The position numbers and the translations under genes are program-made. The notes beneath the pieces were generated by a model that had not been told where the DNA came from, made no database searches, and was given only the letters and a program-made list of their open reading frames with translations. From positions 124,001-188,000 of the forward strand of contig JACKEA010000002.1 of assembly GCA_020633235.1 (NCBI GenBank): DNA of 64,000 nucleotides. Direction: 5' to 3'. Below are positions 8,400 to 17,138 of the stretch, one piece after another (position 1 is the first letter of the stretch; the number at the start of each line of letters is the position of its first letter). The stretch comes from Polyangiaceae bacterium (GTDB lineage Bacteria; Myxococcota_A; Polyangia; Polyangiales; Polyangiaceae).

Positions 8400-8921
8400 A
8401 TGGTTCTCGACGCTCGTTTGCGAAAGCTGGCCACGGGAGTGACGGCGGGGGAAGCGGCGCATGCGCACGCGAAGAGCTTGCGACCCGGAGAGTTGCTCTC
8501 GGACGCCGAGCAAGCGCAGGCGGTGGAGTTCGAGGCCACGCTGGAAGCGATGTTCTTGATGGCTGCAGTGGATGGCAACATCAGCCGCGAAGAGACCGAG
8601 CAACTGTCGGCCAGCTTCCAAGCCATCGTGGACATGCACGAGGTCCGCGGCATCGAGCTGCAGTCGGTGCTCGAGCGCTTCAACGAGAAGCTCGCCCGCG
8701 ACGGCTGGCGCAGCCGGCTGGAAGCCGTGAGCCAGCGCATCACCACGGAAGACGGCCGTACGTTCGCGTTTCGCCTCGCCGCCGGCGTGGCCTTCGTGGA
8801 CGATCACGTCGCGCACTCCGAAGCCGCCGCCATCGAAGCCTTGGCGCGGGCTTTCGAGCTGTCCCCGGCAGAGTCTCAGGCGATCCTGAACGAAGCGCAC
8901 GAAGAGCTGTTCGGTTCCTGA
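8400..8921 (+). CDS. TerB-like domain protein
   Basis: The product is 173 aa, entirely helical. The segments MFLMAAVDGNISREETEQL and VAFVDDHVAHSEAAAIEALA carry the two D-G/D-H acidic repeats seen in TerB/COG3793-like domains (about 60-75 and 125-145). No signal peptide is found, so it is probably cytoplasmic. It follows recO by 37 bp and precedes murJ by 47 bp on the same strand. TerB-like domains are associated with metal/stress or membrane-linked complexes; no specific role can be assigned. A related domain ends the M48 protein at 362-1639. Confidence 0.7.
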   Translation: MVLDARLRKLATGVTAGEAAHAHAKSLRPGELLSDAEQAQAVEFEATLEAMFLMAAVDGNISREETEQLSASFQAIVDMHEVRGIELQSVLERFNEKLARDGWRSRLEAVSQRITTEDGRTFAFRLAAGVAFVDDHVAHSEAAAIEALARAFELSPAESQAILNEAHEELFGS

Positions 8922-8968
8922 AAGCGAGCTGCTTGGCCGCTCGGGGGCGGGCGGAGTAGAGCAGGGCG

Positions 8969-10579
8969 GTGAGCGATCAGGCCGCCGAGCCCAGCCGAGG
9001 GGACGAAGAGCGCCGGCGGATCACCAGCCGCGCCGGCATCGTGGCCGCCGGCACCCTGATGAGCCGCATCCTGGGCCTGGGCCGGGACCAGGTGCTGGCC
9101 GCCATCTTCTCCCGGGGGGCCACCGACGCCTTCTTCGTGGCCTTCACCATCCCCAACGTGCTGCGGCAGCTGCTGGCGGAGGGCGCCGTGCAGAACGCCG
9201 TGCTGCCGGTCTTGACCCAGACTCGGGAGCAAGAGGGCGAAGAAGCGGCGCGGGAGCTGTTCCGCGCTCTGCGGGGGCTGTCCCTCACGCTCTTGATCGC
9301 CGTCAGCATCGCCGGCGTGGTGTTCGCGCCGGAGCTGGTGAGCTTGTTCGCGGAGGGCTTCAAGGATCAGCCCGGCCAGTACGAACGGACCGTCGAGCTC
9401 ACTCGCTGGGTGTTCCCCTACATCTTCTTCATGGGCACGGCGGCCTTGGGGGTGGCCGCCCTGAACGTCCACAAGCGCTTCGTCGTCACCTCCTTCGCCC
9501 CGGGCCTGCTCAACGTGGCGTTCATCGTGTGCGCCCTGGTGCTGCCCGGCTGGCTCGGAGCCCAAGGCAAGGAGCGCATCTTGGCCATGGCCGTGGGCGC
9601 CCTGGTGGGCGGCGCCCTGCAGGTGATGGCGCAGTGGCCGAGCCTCAAGAAGATCGGCTACTTCTCCGCGCCGCGTCTGGCCTTCGGCCACCCCGGGGTG
9701 CGCGAGGCCCTGCGCCGCATGGGGCCCGTGCTGATCGGTCTCGGCGTCTATTACATCGACGTGGTGCTGGCGCGGCGCTTCCTGTCGGAGCTCGACGTGG
9801 GCGCCCAGAGCTATTTCGGCTGGGCCCTCCGGCTGTGCGACTTCCCTCAGGGCATCTTCGTGATGGCGCTGTCCACGGCCACGCTGCCGAGCTTGGCGCT
9901 GCTGGTGGCCCGCGGCGAGCACGACGAAGTGGCCAAGACCTTCGCCTACGGCATGCGGCTGGCGCTGTTCGTGGGGCTGGCCGCCACGGCGCTGTTCGTA
10001 GCGCTGGCCGAGCCCATCGTGGTGCTCATCTTCCAGCGCGGCGAGTTCGACGCCGTGGCCTCTCACGAGACCGCGAAGGCGCTGGCCGCCCAGGGCCTCG
10101 GCATCTGGATGGTGGCCGCCGTCCGGCAGCTGGTCGCCGTCTACTACGCTCTGGGCGACACCCGCACTCCGGTGTTCGTGGCGGCCACGGATCTGTGCGT
10201 GTTCATCGCCCTCGCCCTCGCCCTGCGCGGCCCTTTCGGTCACGTCGGCATCAGCCTGGCGGTGACCGGTGCCAGCGCAGCGCAGATGACGCTGCTCGTG
10301 ATCTTGCTCCGGCGTCGCCTCCCCTCATTGCACCTGGCGGAGATCGGCGGCTCCATGCTGCGCACACTGCTCGCCGCCGCCCCCGCTGCGCTCTCGGGCG
10401 TGTGGCTCGCGAGGTCCCTCGACGGCATCGTGGGCGGCGGCCCGGTGATGCGCATGCTGCCCGGCGCCGCCGCCGCAGCGAGCTTCGGCGTCGTGTTCCT
10501 GCTGGCCGCGTGGCTGGTGAAGAGTGAGGAGCTCCGACTGCTGGTCGCGGCGGTGCGTCGCCGCCGACGCCGCGCCTGA
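8969..10579 (+). CDS. murJ: Lipid II flippase MurJ (MviN)
   Basis: The product is 536 aa from GTG 8969. The start of the transporter domain is RAGIVAAGTLMSRILGLGRD. The segment TDAFFVAFTIPNVLRQLLAE and the EGAVQNAVLPV motif are diagnostic of MurJ/MviN in the MOP superfamily. About 14 hydrophobic helices can be counted. MurJ flips lipid II across the inner membrane for peptidoglycan synthesis. The gene converges with the metallophosphoesterase, with stops 2 bp apart. Confidence 0.95.
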   Translation: MSDQAAEPSRGDEERRRITSRAGIVAAGTLMSRILGLGRDQVLAAIFSRGATDAFFVAFTIPNVLRQLLAEGAVQNAVLPVLTQTREQEGEEAARELFRALRGLSLTLLIAVSIAGVVFAPELVSLFAEGFKDQPGQYERTVELTRWVFPYIFFMGTAALGVAALNVHKRFVVTSFAPGLLNVAFIVCALVLPGWLGAQGKERILAMAVGALVGGALQVMAQWPSLKKIGYFSAPRLAFGHPGVREALRRMGPVLIGLGVYYIDVVLARRFLSELDVGAQSYFGWALRLCDFPQGIFVMALSTATLPSLALLVARGEHDEVAKTFAYGMRLALFVGLAATALFVALAEPIVVLIFQRGEFDAVASHETAKALAAQGLGIWMVAAVRQLVAVYYALGDTRTPVFVAATDLCVFIALALALRGPFGHVGISLAVTGASAAQMTLLVILLRRRLPSLHLAEIGGSMLRTLLAAAPAALSGVWLARSLDGIVGGGPVMRMLPGAAAAASFGVVFLLAAWLVKSEELRLLVAAVRRRRRRA

Positions 10580-10581
10580 GC

Positions 10582-12053
10582 TCAGCTCGATGTTGTCGGT
10601 CCGCCGCGGAACCTCCGGCGGCGGACGGCAAGCAGCAGCAGTGCCAGCCACCCGAACGACGGCGCGGAGCGGCGCGCCGTGCGGCAGCCGCAGCCGCCGT
10701 CGTCGGCGACGTCCGCGGCGCGCGCGCGGCTCTGTCGCGCTGCCCGCCGCGCCCGCGCTGCCCGCCGCGCCCTGGCGCCCCCTGCCCCGCACTGCCGCCG
10801 GTAGCGACGCTGCCGCCCGTGCCGGCGGCGCCCGACGCGCCGCCCACCGCCGGCGCGTCGCTCGGTAGCTCGGCGCACGGTCCGGCCACCAGGTCCGTCG
10901 TGACGGTGTCGGAGCGCGTGACGCCGTTCACGGTCGCAGTCACCGTCACGTCCGCGCCGCCGACCACGAGGCTCGTCGTGTCCACCACGGCCGACCACAC
11001 ACCCACGGGGTCGCTCTCGGGGCTCATGGCGACCGGCGGCAGGGTGCCCACGGTCACGCTCACCGCGCTGGGCGACGTATCGGCGAACACCACCGCGCGC
11101 ACGGGATTGTCCGGTCGGTCCTTGCACACGGTGTACGCGTACGGGTTCGTGTCACCGCCGCGCAGGGAGCGGCTCACCGGCGCGGTGACGATCACCAGCG
11201 GCCACGCCGCGCTGACCCCCGTCGCTCGGTACACGAAGGCGCGATGGTCGACCACGCCGACGCCGATGTTGTCCGTGGTCTTCTGACCCAAGGAGTCCAC
11301 CTCGTTCGCGACGATGCTCGGATCTCCGTCGCTGTACTCGTCGTACTCGTGGACGTGGCCGTGGACGTAGAAGCCACCGCCGGCATCCTTCAGCGTCTGC
11401 ACCACCTGGTCGCCGTTCTTGGGATCCAGGATCGGGTGGTGCGCGAGCACGAACACCAGGTCCGGCGCGGGGCCAGTCGCGAGCTCGCCGTTCATGGCGT
11501 CGATCTGAGCCTGCAAGAACTCCGGCTTCTCGCTGAAGGGCCCGCTGCCCACGCCCGCGCTGTCGAGGCCGAAGAACTTGTAGGAGCCGAGGGGCGTGTC
11601 CACACTCCAGGACACGTAGGTGCCTTGGTTCGTCTTCCCTTGCAGCGAGCTCTTCAAGTAGTGGGTGAACCCGGTGTCGCCGTAGCCATCGTGGTTGCCG
11701 GGTAGATCGAAGTAGAAATCCGGCGAGAGCCCCGCGCTCTCGTAGTGCGCCCGGTACTCGTCCCACTCCGCCTGGCTCTGCCCGGTGGTGGGCACCCCCA
11801 GGGGCGAGCCGTCGACCAGATCGCCGGTGGCAACCAGGAACCACGGATCGATGGCCGACAGCGCCGGGCCGAAGGCGAAGCTCATGTTGGCGTCCTCGTC
11901 CGTCGCGTTCCACTCACAGCTGGTGTGCAGATCCGACACGTGCATGAACCAGAACATGTCGGAGCTGCCCCGGGCGTAGTGGGCGTCCCCCGGGCTCGCC
12001 AGCGCCGGGCTGGCCGTCATGCACATCCCCAACACCAGCCAACCGCGCTTCAT
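10582..12053 (-). CDS. Secreted calcineurin-like metallophosphoesterase with MYXO-CTERM anchor (frame disrupted)
   Basis: MKRGWLVLGMCMTASPALAS at 12053 is a Sec signal. The metallophosphoesterase motifs appear in order: HVSDLHTSC, GDLVDG, GNHDG, AHHP and GHVHEY. Fn3/Ig-like sequence and a Gly-rich linker follow. In the linker (about 10700-10810) the open frame leaves the expected Gly/Ala/Ser composition. A neighbouring frame reads AAGSAGAAGSAT, and a third frame ends GGCGCRTARRS, then a hydrophobic helix and an Arg cluster: a MYXO-CTERM sorting signal, with its stop 2 bp from murJ's. The uninterrupted first frame would instead run 330 bp into antisense murJ. Two single-base errors or mutations in the GC-rich linker fit best. 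The span length is not a multiple of 3. Confidence 0.75.
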
Positions 12054-12171
12054 GCTGGAAATTGTGCGCGCTCCCCCGTGCGCTGGCCGTGACGGGTGTC
12101 ATGCGGGCTCCCTCCACGGTCCCGGCTTCGACTACCCTCGGTCGATTCTCTTGCTCAGAGGTGTATCGACA

Positions 12172-12747
12172 ATGACCAAGCTCCTCGTTGCCGCCGCGGC
12201 GTTGCTCCTGGCCAGCGGCTGCGCACGCTCCGTTCCCGTTCACTCCGCCCACTTGGAAGAGTCCGGCACCTACGTGGTGGGGACCCCGGGCGCGATTACC
12301 ATCGCCCAGAAGAGCGCAAGTGCGTCCCACGTCTGCACGATGCGCACTCCGGGCGGCGCCAAGATGATGAAGAAGGGCAAGCGAGGCGCGGCGATGCCGG
12401 GGGCGCCGGACGGTCACGCCGCGATGCTGGATACGTTGCTCTTCCGCTTGTGCGAAGCTCGCGCGAACAACGACATCAGCGCCGAGCAGTACGCCAGCAG
12501 CGTGCAGCTGATCTTGAAGTCCATGAGCGAGATGGCCCACCGTCCGCCGATGATGGGCCCCGGCATGGGCATGGGCATGGGCCCCGGCATGGGCATGGGC
12601 CCCGGCATGAACCGCGACGGCCGCCCCGGAATGCGGCGCCGCGACGGCAGCGGCCCCGGCAACTGGGGGCGTCCGCGCAACACCCCCGGACCCCAGCCTG
12701 CAGCGCCGGACGACGACAAGAAGGACAAGGACGAAAAGAAGAAGTAG
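12172..12747 (+). CDS. Lipoprotein with Met/Gly/Pro-rich C-terminal region
   Basis: The product is 191 aa. MTKLLVAAAALLLASGC is a lipoprotein signal, so it should be membrane-anchored. A central region of about 90 residues is soluble and contains two Cys. Around residues 125-150 there are repeated MGPGMGMG-type units. The end is highly charged (DDDKKDKDEKKK). Met-rich stretches can bind copper, but nothing else here supports that. I do not recognise the family. A 13-bp GC hairpin follows the stop, probably ending transcription before engB. Confidence 0.7.
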   Translation: MTKLLVAAAALLLASGCARSVPVHSAHLEESGTYVVGTPGAITIAQKSASASHVCTMRTPGGAKMMKKGKRGAAMPGAPDGHAAMLDTLLFRLCEARANNDISAEQYASSVQLILKSMSEMAHRPPMMGPGMGMGMGPGMGMGPGMNRDGRPGMRRRDGSGPGNWGRPRNTPGPQPAAPDDDKKDKDEKKK

Positions 12748-12757
12748 CTCCCCAGCG

Positions 12758-12789
12758 CGCGCCAGCGCGGCGAACCCCGCGCTGGCGCG
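12758..12789 (+). terminator. Strong GC hairpin, terminator candidate
   Basis: A perfect 13-bp inverted repeat (CGCGCCAGCGCGG / CCGCGCTGGCGCG) with a 6-base loop starts 10 bp after the lipoprotein stop. There is no T-tract, so it is a weak intrinsic terminator at best, but GC-rich genomes often use such stems. Confidence 0.45.
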
Positions 12790-12806
12790 ACGTCCCGGCC
12801 TCCGGC

Positions 12807-13448
12807 ATGCTCCGCGCCGTGAGCTCCGCCGAGACCGAAAAACGCCCCCGCGTCGTCGACGCCCACTTCGTCGCTGGCGCCAAGAGCAGCGGCGAGCTAC
12901 CGCCGCCGGTGAGCGTGGAGGTGGCCTTCGCCGGCCGCTCCAACGTGGGCAAGAGCAGTCTGCTCAATAGCCTCATGGAGCGCCGAAACCTGGTACGCAC
13001 CAGCTCCACGCCGGGCTGCACGCGGCAGATCAGCTTCTTCGAGGCCCGCACCTCGGATGGCTTCGGCACCACGCTGGTGGATCTTCCGGGCTACGGCTAC
13101 GCCAAGCGCTCCAAGGTCGAGCGCAAGGCCTGGGCAGATCTGATCGAAGGCTATCTGCTCACGCGCCCCTCGCTGGCCTTGGTGGTGGTGCTGGTCGACG
13201 TGCGCCGCGGCGTGGAAGAAGACGACCGCGAGTTACTGGAGCTGTTGGCCGAACCCGCGAAGAACCGGCGTCCGGTCACGACGCTGCTGGTGGCCACCAA
13301 GCTCGACAAGCTGCCGGCGTCGCAAAAGAAGCTCGCGCTGGACAAGCTGAAGAAGAGCGCCGGGCTACCCGTGATCGGGTTCTCCGCCAAGGACGGTACC
13401 GGTCGCGACGCCGTGTGGCGTCGCATCCGGAGCGCGCTCACGGCGTAG
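12807..13448 (+). CDS. engB: Ribosome-biogenesis GTPase EngB/YsxC
   Basis: The product is 213 aa. G1 is GRSNVGKSS (about 43-51), G2 region TSSTPGCTRQISFF, G3 DLPGYGYAKRSK, G4 TKLDKL and G5 near FSAKDG: the full EngB set. GYGYA after G3 is specific to this family. It is an essential GTPase acting in large-subunit assembly. ATG 12807 was used; an in-frame GTG at 12819 is an alternative start. It lies at the boundary between conserved sequence and the lower-GC patch that follows. Confidence 0.93.
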   Translation: MLRAVSSAETEKRPRVVDAHFVAGAKSSGELPPPVSVEVAFAGRSNVGKSSLLNSLMERRNLVRTSSTPGCTRQISFFEARTSDGFGTTLVDLPGYGYAKRSKVERKAWADLIEGYLLTRPSLALVVVLVDVRRGVEEDDRELLELLAEPAKNRRPVTTLLVATKLDKLPASQKKLALDKLKKSAGLPVIGFSAKDGTGRDAVWRRIRSALTA

Positions 13449-13464
13449 CGCTCCCCTGACTGAA

Positions 13465-13916
13465 TGCCGACCAAGATCTGCCGGTTGCGAGGAAGCCAAG
13501 CGGCTCGATTGCGGCTAGCTTGTCGACGATAAGGACGAGCGACTGGCAAGACCGTTACCGCGAGCCGCGTGCTGCTGGGCTCGCAGATCACGCAGAGGAC
13601 GGACAAATATCTGCCAAGCGTGGAGACCTACGGCTGGCGCCTGAAGATCCAGCTAGTGGAGAAGTCGAATGCACCCGACATCGTCCACTGCGGGGACGAA
13701 TTCCCCAAGGCGTCGTCGCCAGACGAGATGTTCCAGCAGGCCTTCAGCGACCCCGACAACCAACAGCTGACGTCGCTAGGGCGCAATGCCAGTCACGCGG
13801 AGATTTGCGTTCGCGCCTTCGCGCCGATGGGTCAGGTCCGGATCGAGGATTGGAGACCGCGAGGATCGCATCACGCGTTTGGCCGCTCAGCTCCGCTCGT
13901 CTTCCAAAATGATTAG
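13465..13916 (+). pseudogene. Decayed paralogue of the 40072-40485 lipoprotein
   Basis: Read in pieces, this stretch aligns with the lipoprotein at 40072-40485. There, LLDRGYLIDEKDE is followed by KIVTKERTLLGSQI. Here 13501-13539 reads RLDCG-stop-LVDDKDE (the TAG at 13516 replaces the Tyr codon), then after a frameshift near 13540 comes GKTVTASRVLLGSQI, SVETYGWRLKIQL and HCGDEFPK. The 5' end, including the signal peptide, is lost or unrecognisable, and at least one further frameshift lies before 13500. The last open stretch ends with TAG at 13914 and overlaps the 3' end of the opposite gene. This is a dead or dying duplicate rather than an expressed gene. Confidence 0.7.
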
Positions 13917-14399
13917 GTCACTCCATTGACGCAAGGAGCTCGCCTCCGGCGCTGTGAGCAGCTGGAGTAGCTCGTTCAACTCAGCAGTGTCACGGCGAGC
14001 TAGCTCCCTGCAAAGCGCGCCTACGAGTTGAGCCCGCGAGGCCTTCTGCTTCGGACGGAATCCGACTTTCTCGGCAAACTCCCTCAAGTCAGCCACGCCT
14101 GGAAACTTCTGCCTGTCGTTTAGGCGAGCTCGCACGGCTTCCAGCAGCCGCTTTCGAACGTGTTCATCCTCACCGCTCATTCCGTCGCCTTCTGAGTGCC
14201 GGCTACGACCTGGCAGGGACTCGATGTGCGGTGGCAATGTCCCCGACGCTCTCGCCAGAGTTCCGAGAATCTGAACGAGCTCCTCTCTAAAACCGGGAGC
14301 GGCGAGTTGTCGGGCAAGTTCGTCAAATGCCTCCGGACCATGCTTCCGGAGTAGGCTCGCTAGGTCTTCGAGAAGCGTGCGTTTGGGCCCACTAGTCAC
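13887..14399 (-). CDS. Unknown partner of the ParA ATPase
   Basis: The product is 170 aa from a GTG that overlaps the ParA stop (GTGA), so the two are translationally coupled. Charged and helical, with two blocks (about 1-55 and 75-165) joined by a polar linker (LPGRSRHSEGDG). No signal peptide, membrane segment or cysteine motif. I do not recognise the family. In ParA-like two-gene modules the second gene often encodes an adaptor that couples the ATPase to DNA or cargo, but no HTH or ParB motif is visible. Base composition is lower in GC than surrounding housekeeping genes. Confidence 0.7.
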   Translation of the reverse strand: MTSGPKRTLLEDLASLLRKHGPEAFDELARQLAAPGFREELVQILGTLARASGTLPPHIESLPGRSRHSEGDGMSGEDEHVRKRLLEAVRARLNDRQKFPGVADLREFAEKVGFRPKQKASRAQLVGALCRELARRDTAELNELLQLLTAPEASSLRQWSDLIILEDERS

Positions 14400-15244
14400 A
14401 AGCTAATCCTCCGCGCCAGCTGCTGCGCGAAGATATGAAATGCGGTCTTCTGCTTCGTTTGTGCGTTCGACGTACGAAATATGGGCCGACCCTCGCGCGC
14501 GCCTTTTGGGTACGAACGCGAAAAGGGGATGTCGCAGTCGAAAACATGCCAGCCGAGCCTCTTCGCTTCTGTCCGGACCTCGCGCTTGGATCGCGTTTCC
14601 TCCGGCGCGTAGTTGGAAGCGTGATTGAACACGACGCCCACCACAGCCACCGAGTGGTCGTCATAGTGCTCGTGAAACTCCTGAAGCGACCGAGCCAGGA
14701 GTGGGAGACCGATTGTCGACAGATACTCCGGCTTCACTGGAACGACAATGAAGTCACTCGCCAGGTAGGCCGCCGTCGTCAGTAGCGACTCGGTGGGTGC
14801 GCAGTCGATAACGACCAGATCGTAGTCACTTTCTACCTTCTTCAGGAACTTCGAAAGCAAATACTCCTTCTCTGCCGGTTGCTTTAGCGACCACGCGAGT
14901 TCCAACCGCGAGGGGAGCAAATCTAGGCGACCCGTACCTCGATACGTAACGATGTTCACAATTGTGTCCGCCGGAGTCGGCGCCTTGAGGGAACCCGACC
15001 CCGGTGTTCTCGTGCGCTGCTCGAAGATATTCCAGACGGTTGGTCGATCCGTCGACGCGACCTGCTTCGCGTATCCGGTCGCTCCCAACATGTACTGGCT
15101 TGCGTTGAACTGCGGGTCCAGATCAACAACGAGCACCTTCTTCGCCCACGTGGTGAAAGCGGCGAACTGCCAAGCAAGGTTGACGGCCAGAGTCGACTTC
15201 CCGACTCCACCCTTCATGTTGATGAGAGCAACTGTTTTTGCCAT
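14396..15244 (-). CDS. ParA/MinD-family ATPase
   Basis: The product is 282 aa. It begins MAKTVALINMKGGVGKSTLA, the deviant Walker A (KGGVGKST) of ParA/Soj proteins with the signature lysine. Walker A' is VLVVDLDPQFNASQYMLG, and VVIDCAPTESLLTTAA is the switch II/Walker B region. About 280 aa with no N-terminal HTH is the size of small ParA proteins. It lacks a ParB neighbour; instead it is coupled to an unknown 170-aa protein. ATG 15244 was chosen; upstream in-frame codons carry no homology. Likely horizontally acquired because of low GC and proximity to tRNA-Val. Confidence 0.85.
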   Translation of the reverse strand: MAKTVALINMKGGVGKSTLAVNLAWQFAAFTTWAKKVLVVDLDPQFNASQYMLGATGYAKQVASTDRPTVWNIFEQRTRTPGSGSLKAPTPADTIVNIVTYRGTGRLDLLPSRLELAWSLKQPAEKEYLLSKFLKKVESDYDLVVIDCAPTESLLTTAAYLASDFIVVPVKPEYLSTIGLPLLARSLQEFHEHYDDHSVAVVGVVFNHASNYAPEETRSKREVRTEAKRLGWHVFDCDIPFSRSYPKGAREGRPIFRTSNAQTKQKTAFHIFAQQLARRISL

Positions 15245-16056
15245 GAGTTCCGAAGTTAGCACACGGTTCTGCCATCGCGCTCGTCGCCGCGGGGCGGTAG
15301 TGTCCCGTGCAGCAGCCCGAATGTGTGCGAATGGGGGCAGTGTGGCAGCTGCTTTGAAGCTCCCAGCTCTCGCTCGTGCGCCGGGCTAGCTTCACCATGG
15401 CAAGAGGGGCAGTCGCAGCGTTTCTGCAGCGGAGAAGGAGGTGGACGCCGAGAAGTTCAGTTCGCGACCCGCGTTTGGCGCAAGGACGACACCAAGGTCT
15501 TGCACTTAGTGGCGGCAGCCGCAATCGTCGACGCGATCAGTTAGGCCGTTTGGCGTCGTGGCATCGCCGAGTCTATCGCTTACGAGTTCGGTGCGCGGGG
15601 ATCGTGACCCGTCTGATCGGGCGCACCGTTTCCACGAGTGGCTCCAAGAGGCCGCCGCGCCTCCGGTGCTTTCGAGCTGGTGACGCGAAACGCCGGCGCA
15701 GCGCACTGGTCGTAAAGGCCAGAGGAGTCGTGTTCGCCCGCCTGATCACTCATGTACCCTCACCGCCTAGATCGATGTGCCTATCGGCGGCGTTTCGGTT
15801 TGCGCGCAGCGGATCACACGTCGCACTTCCCGGCGCATATCAACGAGCAGGCGCCCGGCGATGCTGACGACGGCCCGGCAAGAACCCCTAGGGGGTACTA
15901 AGGCACGCGTCTGCGGTGTAAAGGTCAGTATTGCGACCTGGCACTCCAGCCTCTACTCCAACCTAGCCGCCATCGTTCTGTTGGCAATTGATGCCCAGGG
16001 CTCGGAGCTGGTGCTTTGAGCGCATCCGAGAGCACGCAACTTTCGGAATCTATGGG
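15245..16056. other. Gene-poor stretch between ParA and tRNA-Val
   Basis: These 812 bp contain only short overlapping frames with no codon bias, signal peptide or motif. I see no gene. A short minus-strand frame near 15370-15420 reads CDCPSCHG, weakly like a zinc ribbon, but is too short to call. The composition is mixed and lower in GC than the flanks, consistent with degraded acquired DNA. Confidence 0.5.
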
Positions 16057-16128
16057 TGGGCGCAGCAGGACTTGAACCTGCGACTTCGACCGTGTGAAGA
16101 TCGCACTCTACCACTGAGTTATGCGCCC
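16057..16128 (-). tRNA. tRNA-Val (anticodon CAC)
   Basis: The minus strand gives a 72-nt cloverleaf. Acceptor GGGCGCA/TGCGCCC, D arm ACTC...GAGT, anticodon arm CGATC/GGTCG with loop TTCACAC (anticodon CAC), T arm GCAGG TTCAAGT CCTGC, discriminator A. CCA is not encoded (CCC follows). The low-GC ParA patch lies on its 3' side. Confidence 0.93.
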
Positions 16129-16294
16129 GAACCGGACACCGGAGTGGCCGGCCGACCCGGGAGGCCCGGGAGGGGCGGATTCTTAGCGTGCCTCGGGACT
16201 CAACGCAATCGCTTCCGACCGGCCCCAAGCCCGAGACGAAGAGCGCAGTCGACGATCGAGAACCGGGCCGGTTTTTGGTATACGGAGCGGCCCT

Positions 16295-17008
16295 ATGGCC
16301 GACCCGGATCCCGCAGCACAGCGCCAGCTCATCGAGGCCGCGCGTAAGAAGGACCGCATCATTGGCTTGGCCATCGTGGTGCTGACGTTCGCTCTCGGGC
16401 TCGGTCTGTCCTGGTGGGCGAAGCTCGAGTCGCGCCCCGAGGTCGCCGAGCCGCCCGGTCCGCCCACTACGGAAGGGCTCAGTGGCTACCCCACCAACGT
16501 GGATCCCGTCGTCGCGCTCAAGAAGGCACGCTCGCTCACCAAGCGCATCATCTTGCGCGGCATGGTGGCCGAAGGCGTGAAGAGCGATGGCACCATCGAC
16601 GTGAGTGAAGGACCGGGCCGTGCGCGCTTCGTGTTCCAGAGCCCGGAAGGGCAGGGACCCCAGCCGGCGCGGGAGCCCGGCACGCTGGCGCGCCATCAGT
16701 ACTGCGGCAAGCAGACGATACACCTCCGTACCGAGGGCCTGGTCGCCGATCCCGACGTGTCGGACTACCCCTGTGGTCCGTCTTCACCGGAGCCGCTCCC
16801 GGATCCGCGCTGCACCACGCGCGACGTGTGGGCGTTTGCCATGCGCAAGGGCGCGCCGCGGGATCGTCTGGCGCGCATCGAGTACTACCGCGCGTCCGCG
16901 GGCCCTGCGTGGCGCTTCGAGCTACCCGGAACCAGCCATCATTTTTCGCTGTATGGCGACTGTGCGCGGGAGCTCGACCCGCGAGAAGCAGTGGGCATGG
17001 TGCCGTGA
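16295..17008 (+). CDS. Single-pass membrane protein of unknown function
   Basis: The product is 237 aa. A basic N-terminal helix (QRQLIEAARKKDR) leads into one membrane segment at about 23-41 (IIGLAIVVLTFALGLGLSWW). About 190 residues then face the periplasm, with several Cys (HQYCGKQ, DYPCGPS, RCTTRD, YGDCARE) that could form disulfides. No known catalytic motif is visible. It stands alone between tRNA-Val and the AMMECR1 gene. Composition is typical of the host. I do not recognise the family. Confidence 0.7.
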   Translation: MADPDPAAQRQLIEAARKKDRIIGLAIVVLTFALGLGLSWWAKLESRPEVAEPPGPPTTEGLSGYPTNVDPVVALKKARSLTKRIILRGMVAEGVKSDGTIDVSEGPGRARFVFQSPEGQGPQPAREPGTLARHQYCGKQTIHLRTEGLVADPDVSDYPCGPSSPEPLPDPRCTTRDVWAFAMRKGAPRDRLARIEYYRASAGPAWRFELPGTSHHFSLYGDCARELDPREAVGMVP

Positions 17009-17070
17009 CGGGCATCGCGCCGCACCAACATCAGTAGACTCCTTCTACGAGATCTTGTCGGGGCAACGCG

Positions 17071-17138
17071 GAAACGCCGCGGCCGCCCGGCCCGGCGCGG
17101 AAACGCCGCGGCCGCCCGGCTCGGCGCGTCAACGCCGC
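17071..17138. repeat. 29-bp tandem repeat at the AMMECR1 3' end
   Basis: A 29-bp unit beginning GAAACGCCGCGGCCGCCCGG occurs at 17071-17099 and 17100-17128 with one mismatch. A partial third unit (TCAACGCCGC) overlaps the stop codon of the AMMECR1 gene. Confidence 0.75.

Noticed and set aside
10251..10581. Continuation of the metallophosphoesterase frame through the 3' end of murJ
   Set aside because: The extension is Arg/Ala/Pro-rich antisense murJ sequence with no domain; the anchor in the other frame stops 2 bp from the murJ stop, a far better gene end.
13520..13912. Independent gene of 130 codons at the pseudogene locus
   Set aside because: The neighbouring frame shows clear similarity to the 40-kb lipoprotein, so this frame is an artefact of decay.
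15323..15867. Short plus-strand frames between ParA and tRNA-Val, one with several Cys
   Set aside because: No codon bias, start signal or recognisable zinc-binding arrangement; overlapping alternatives of equal length.
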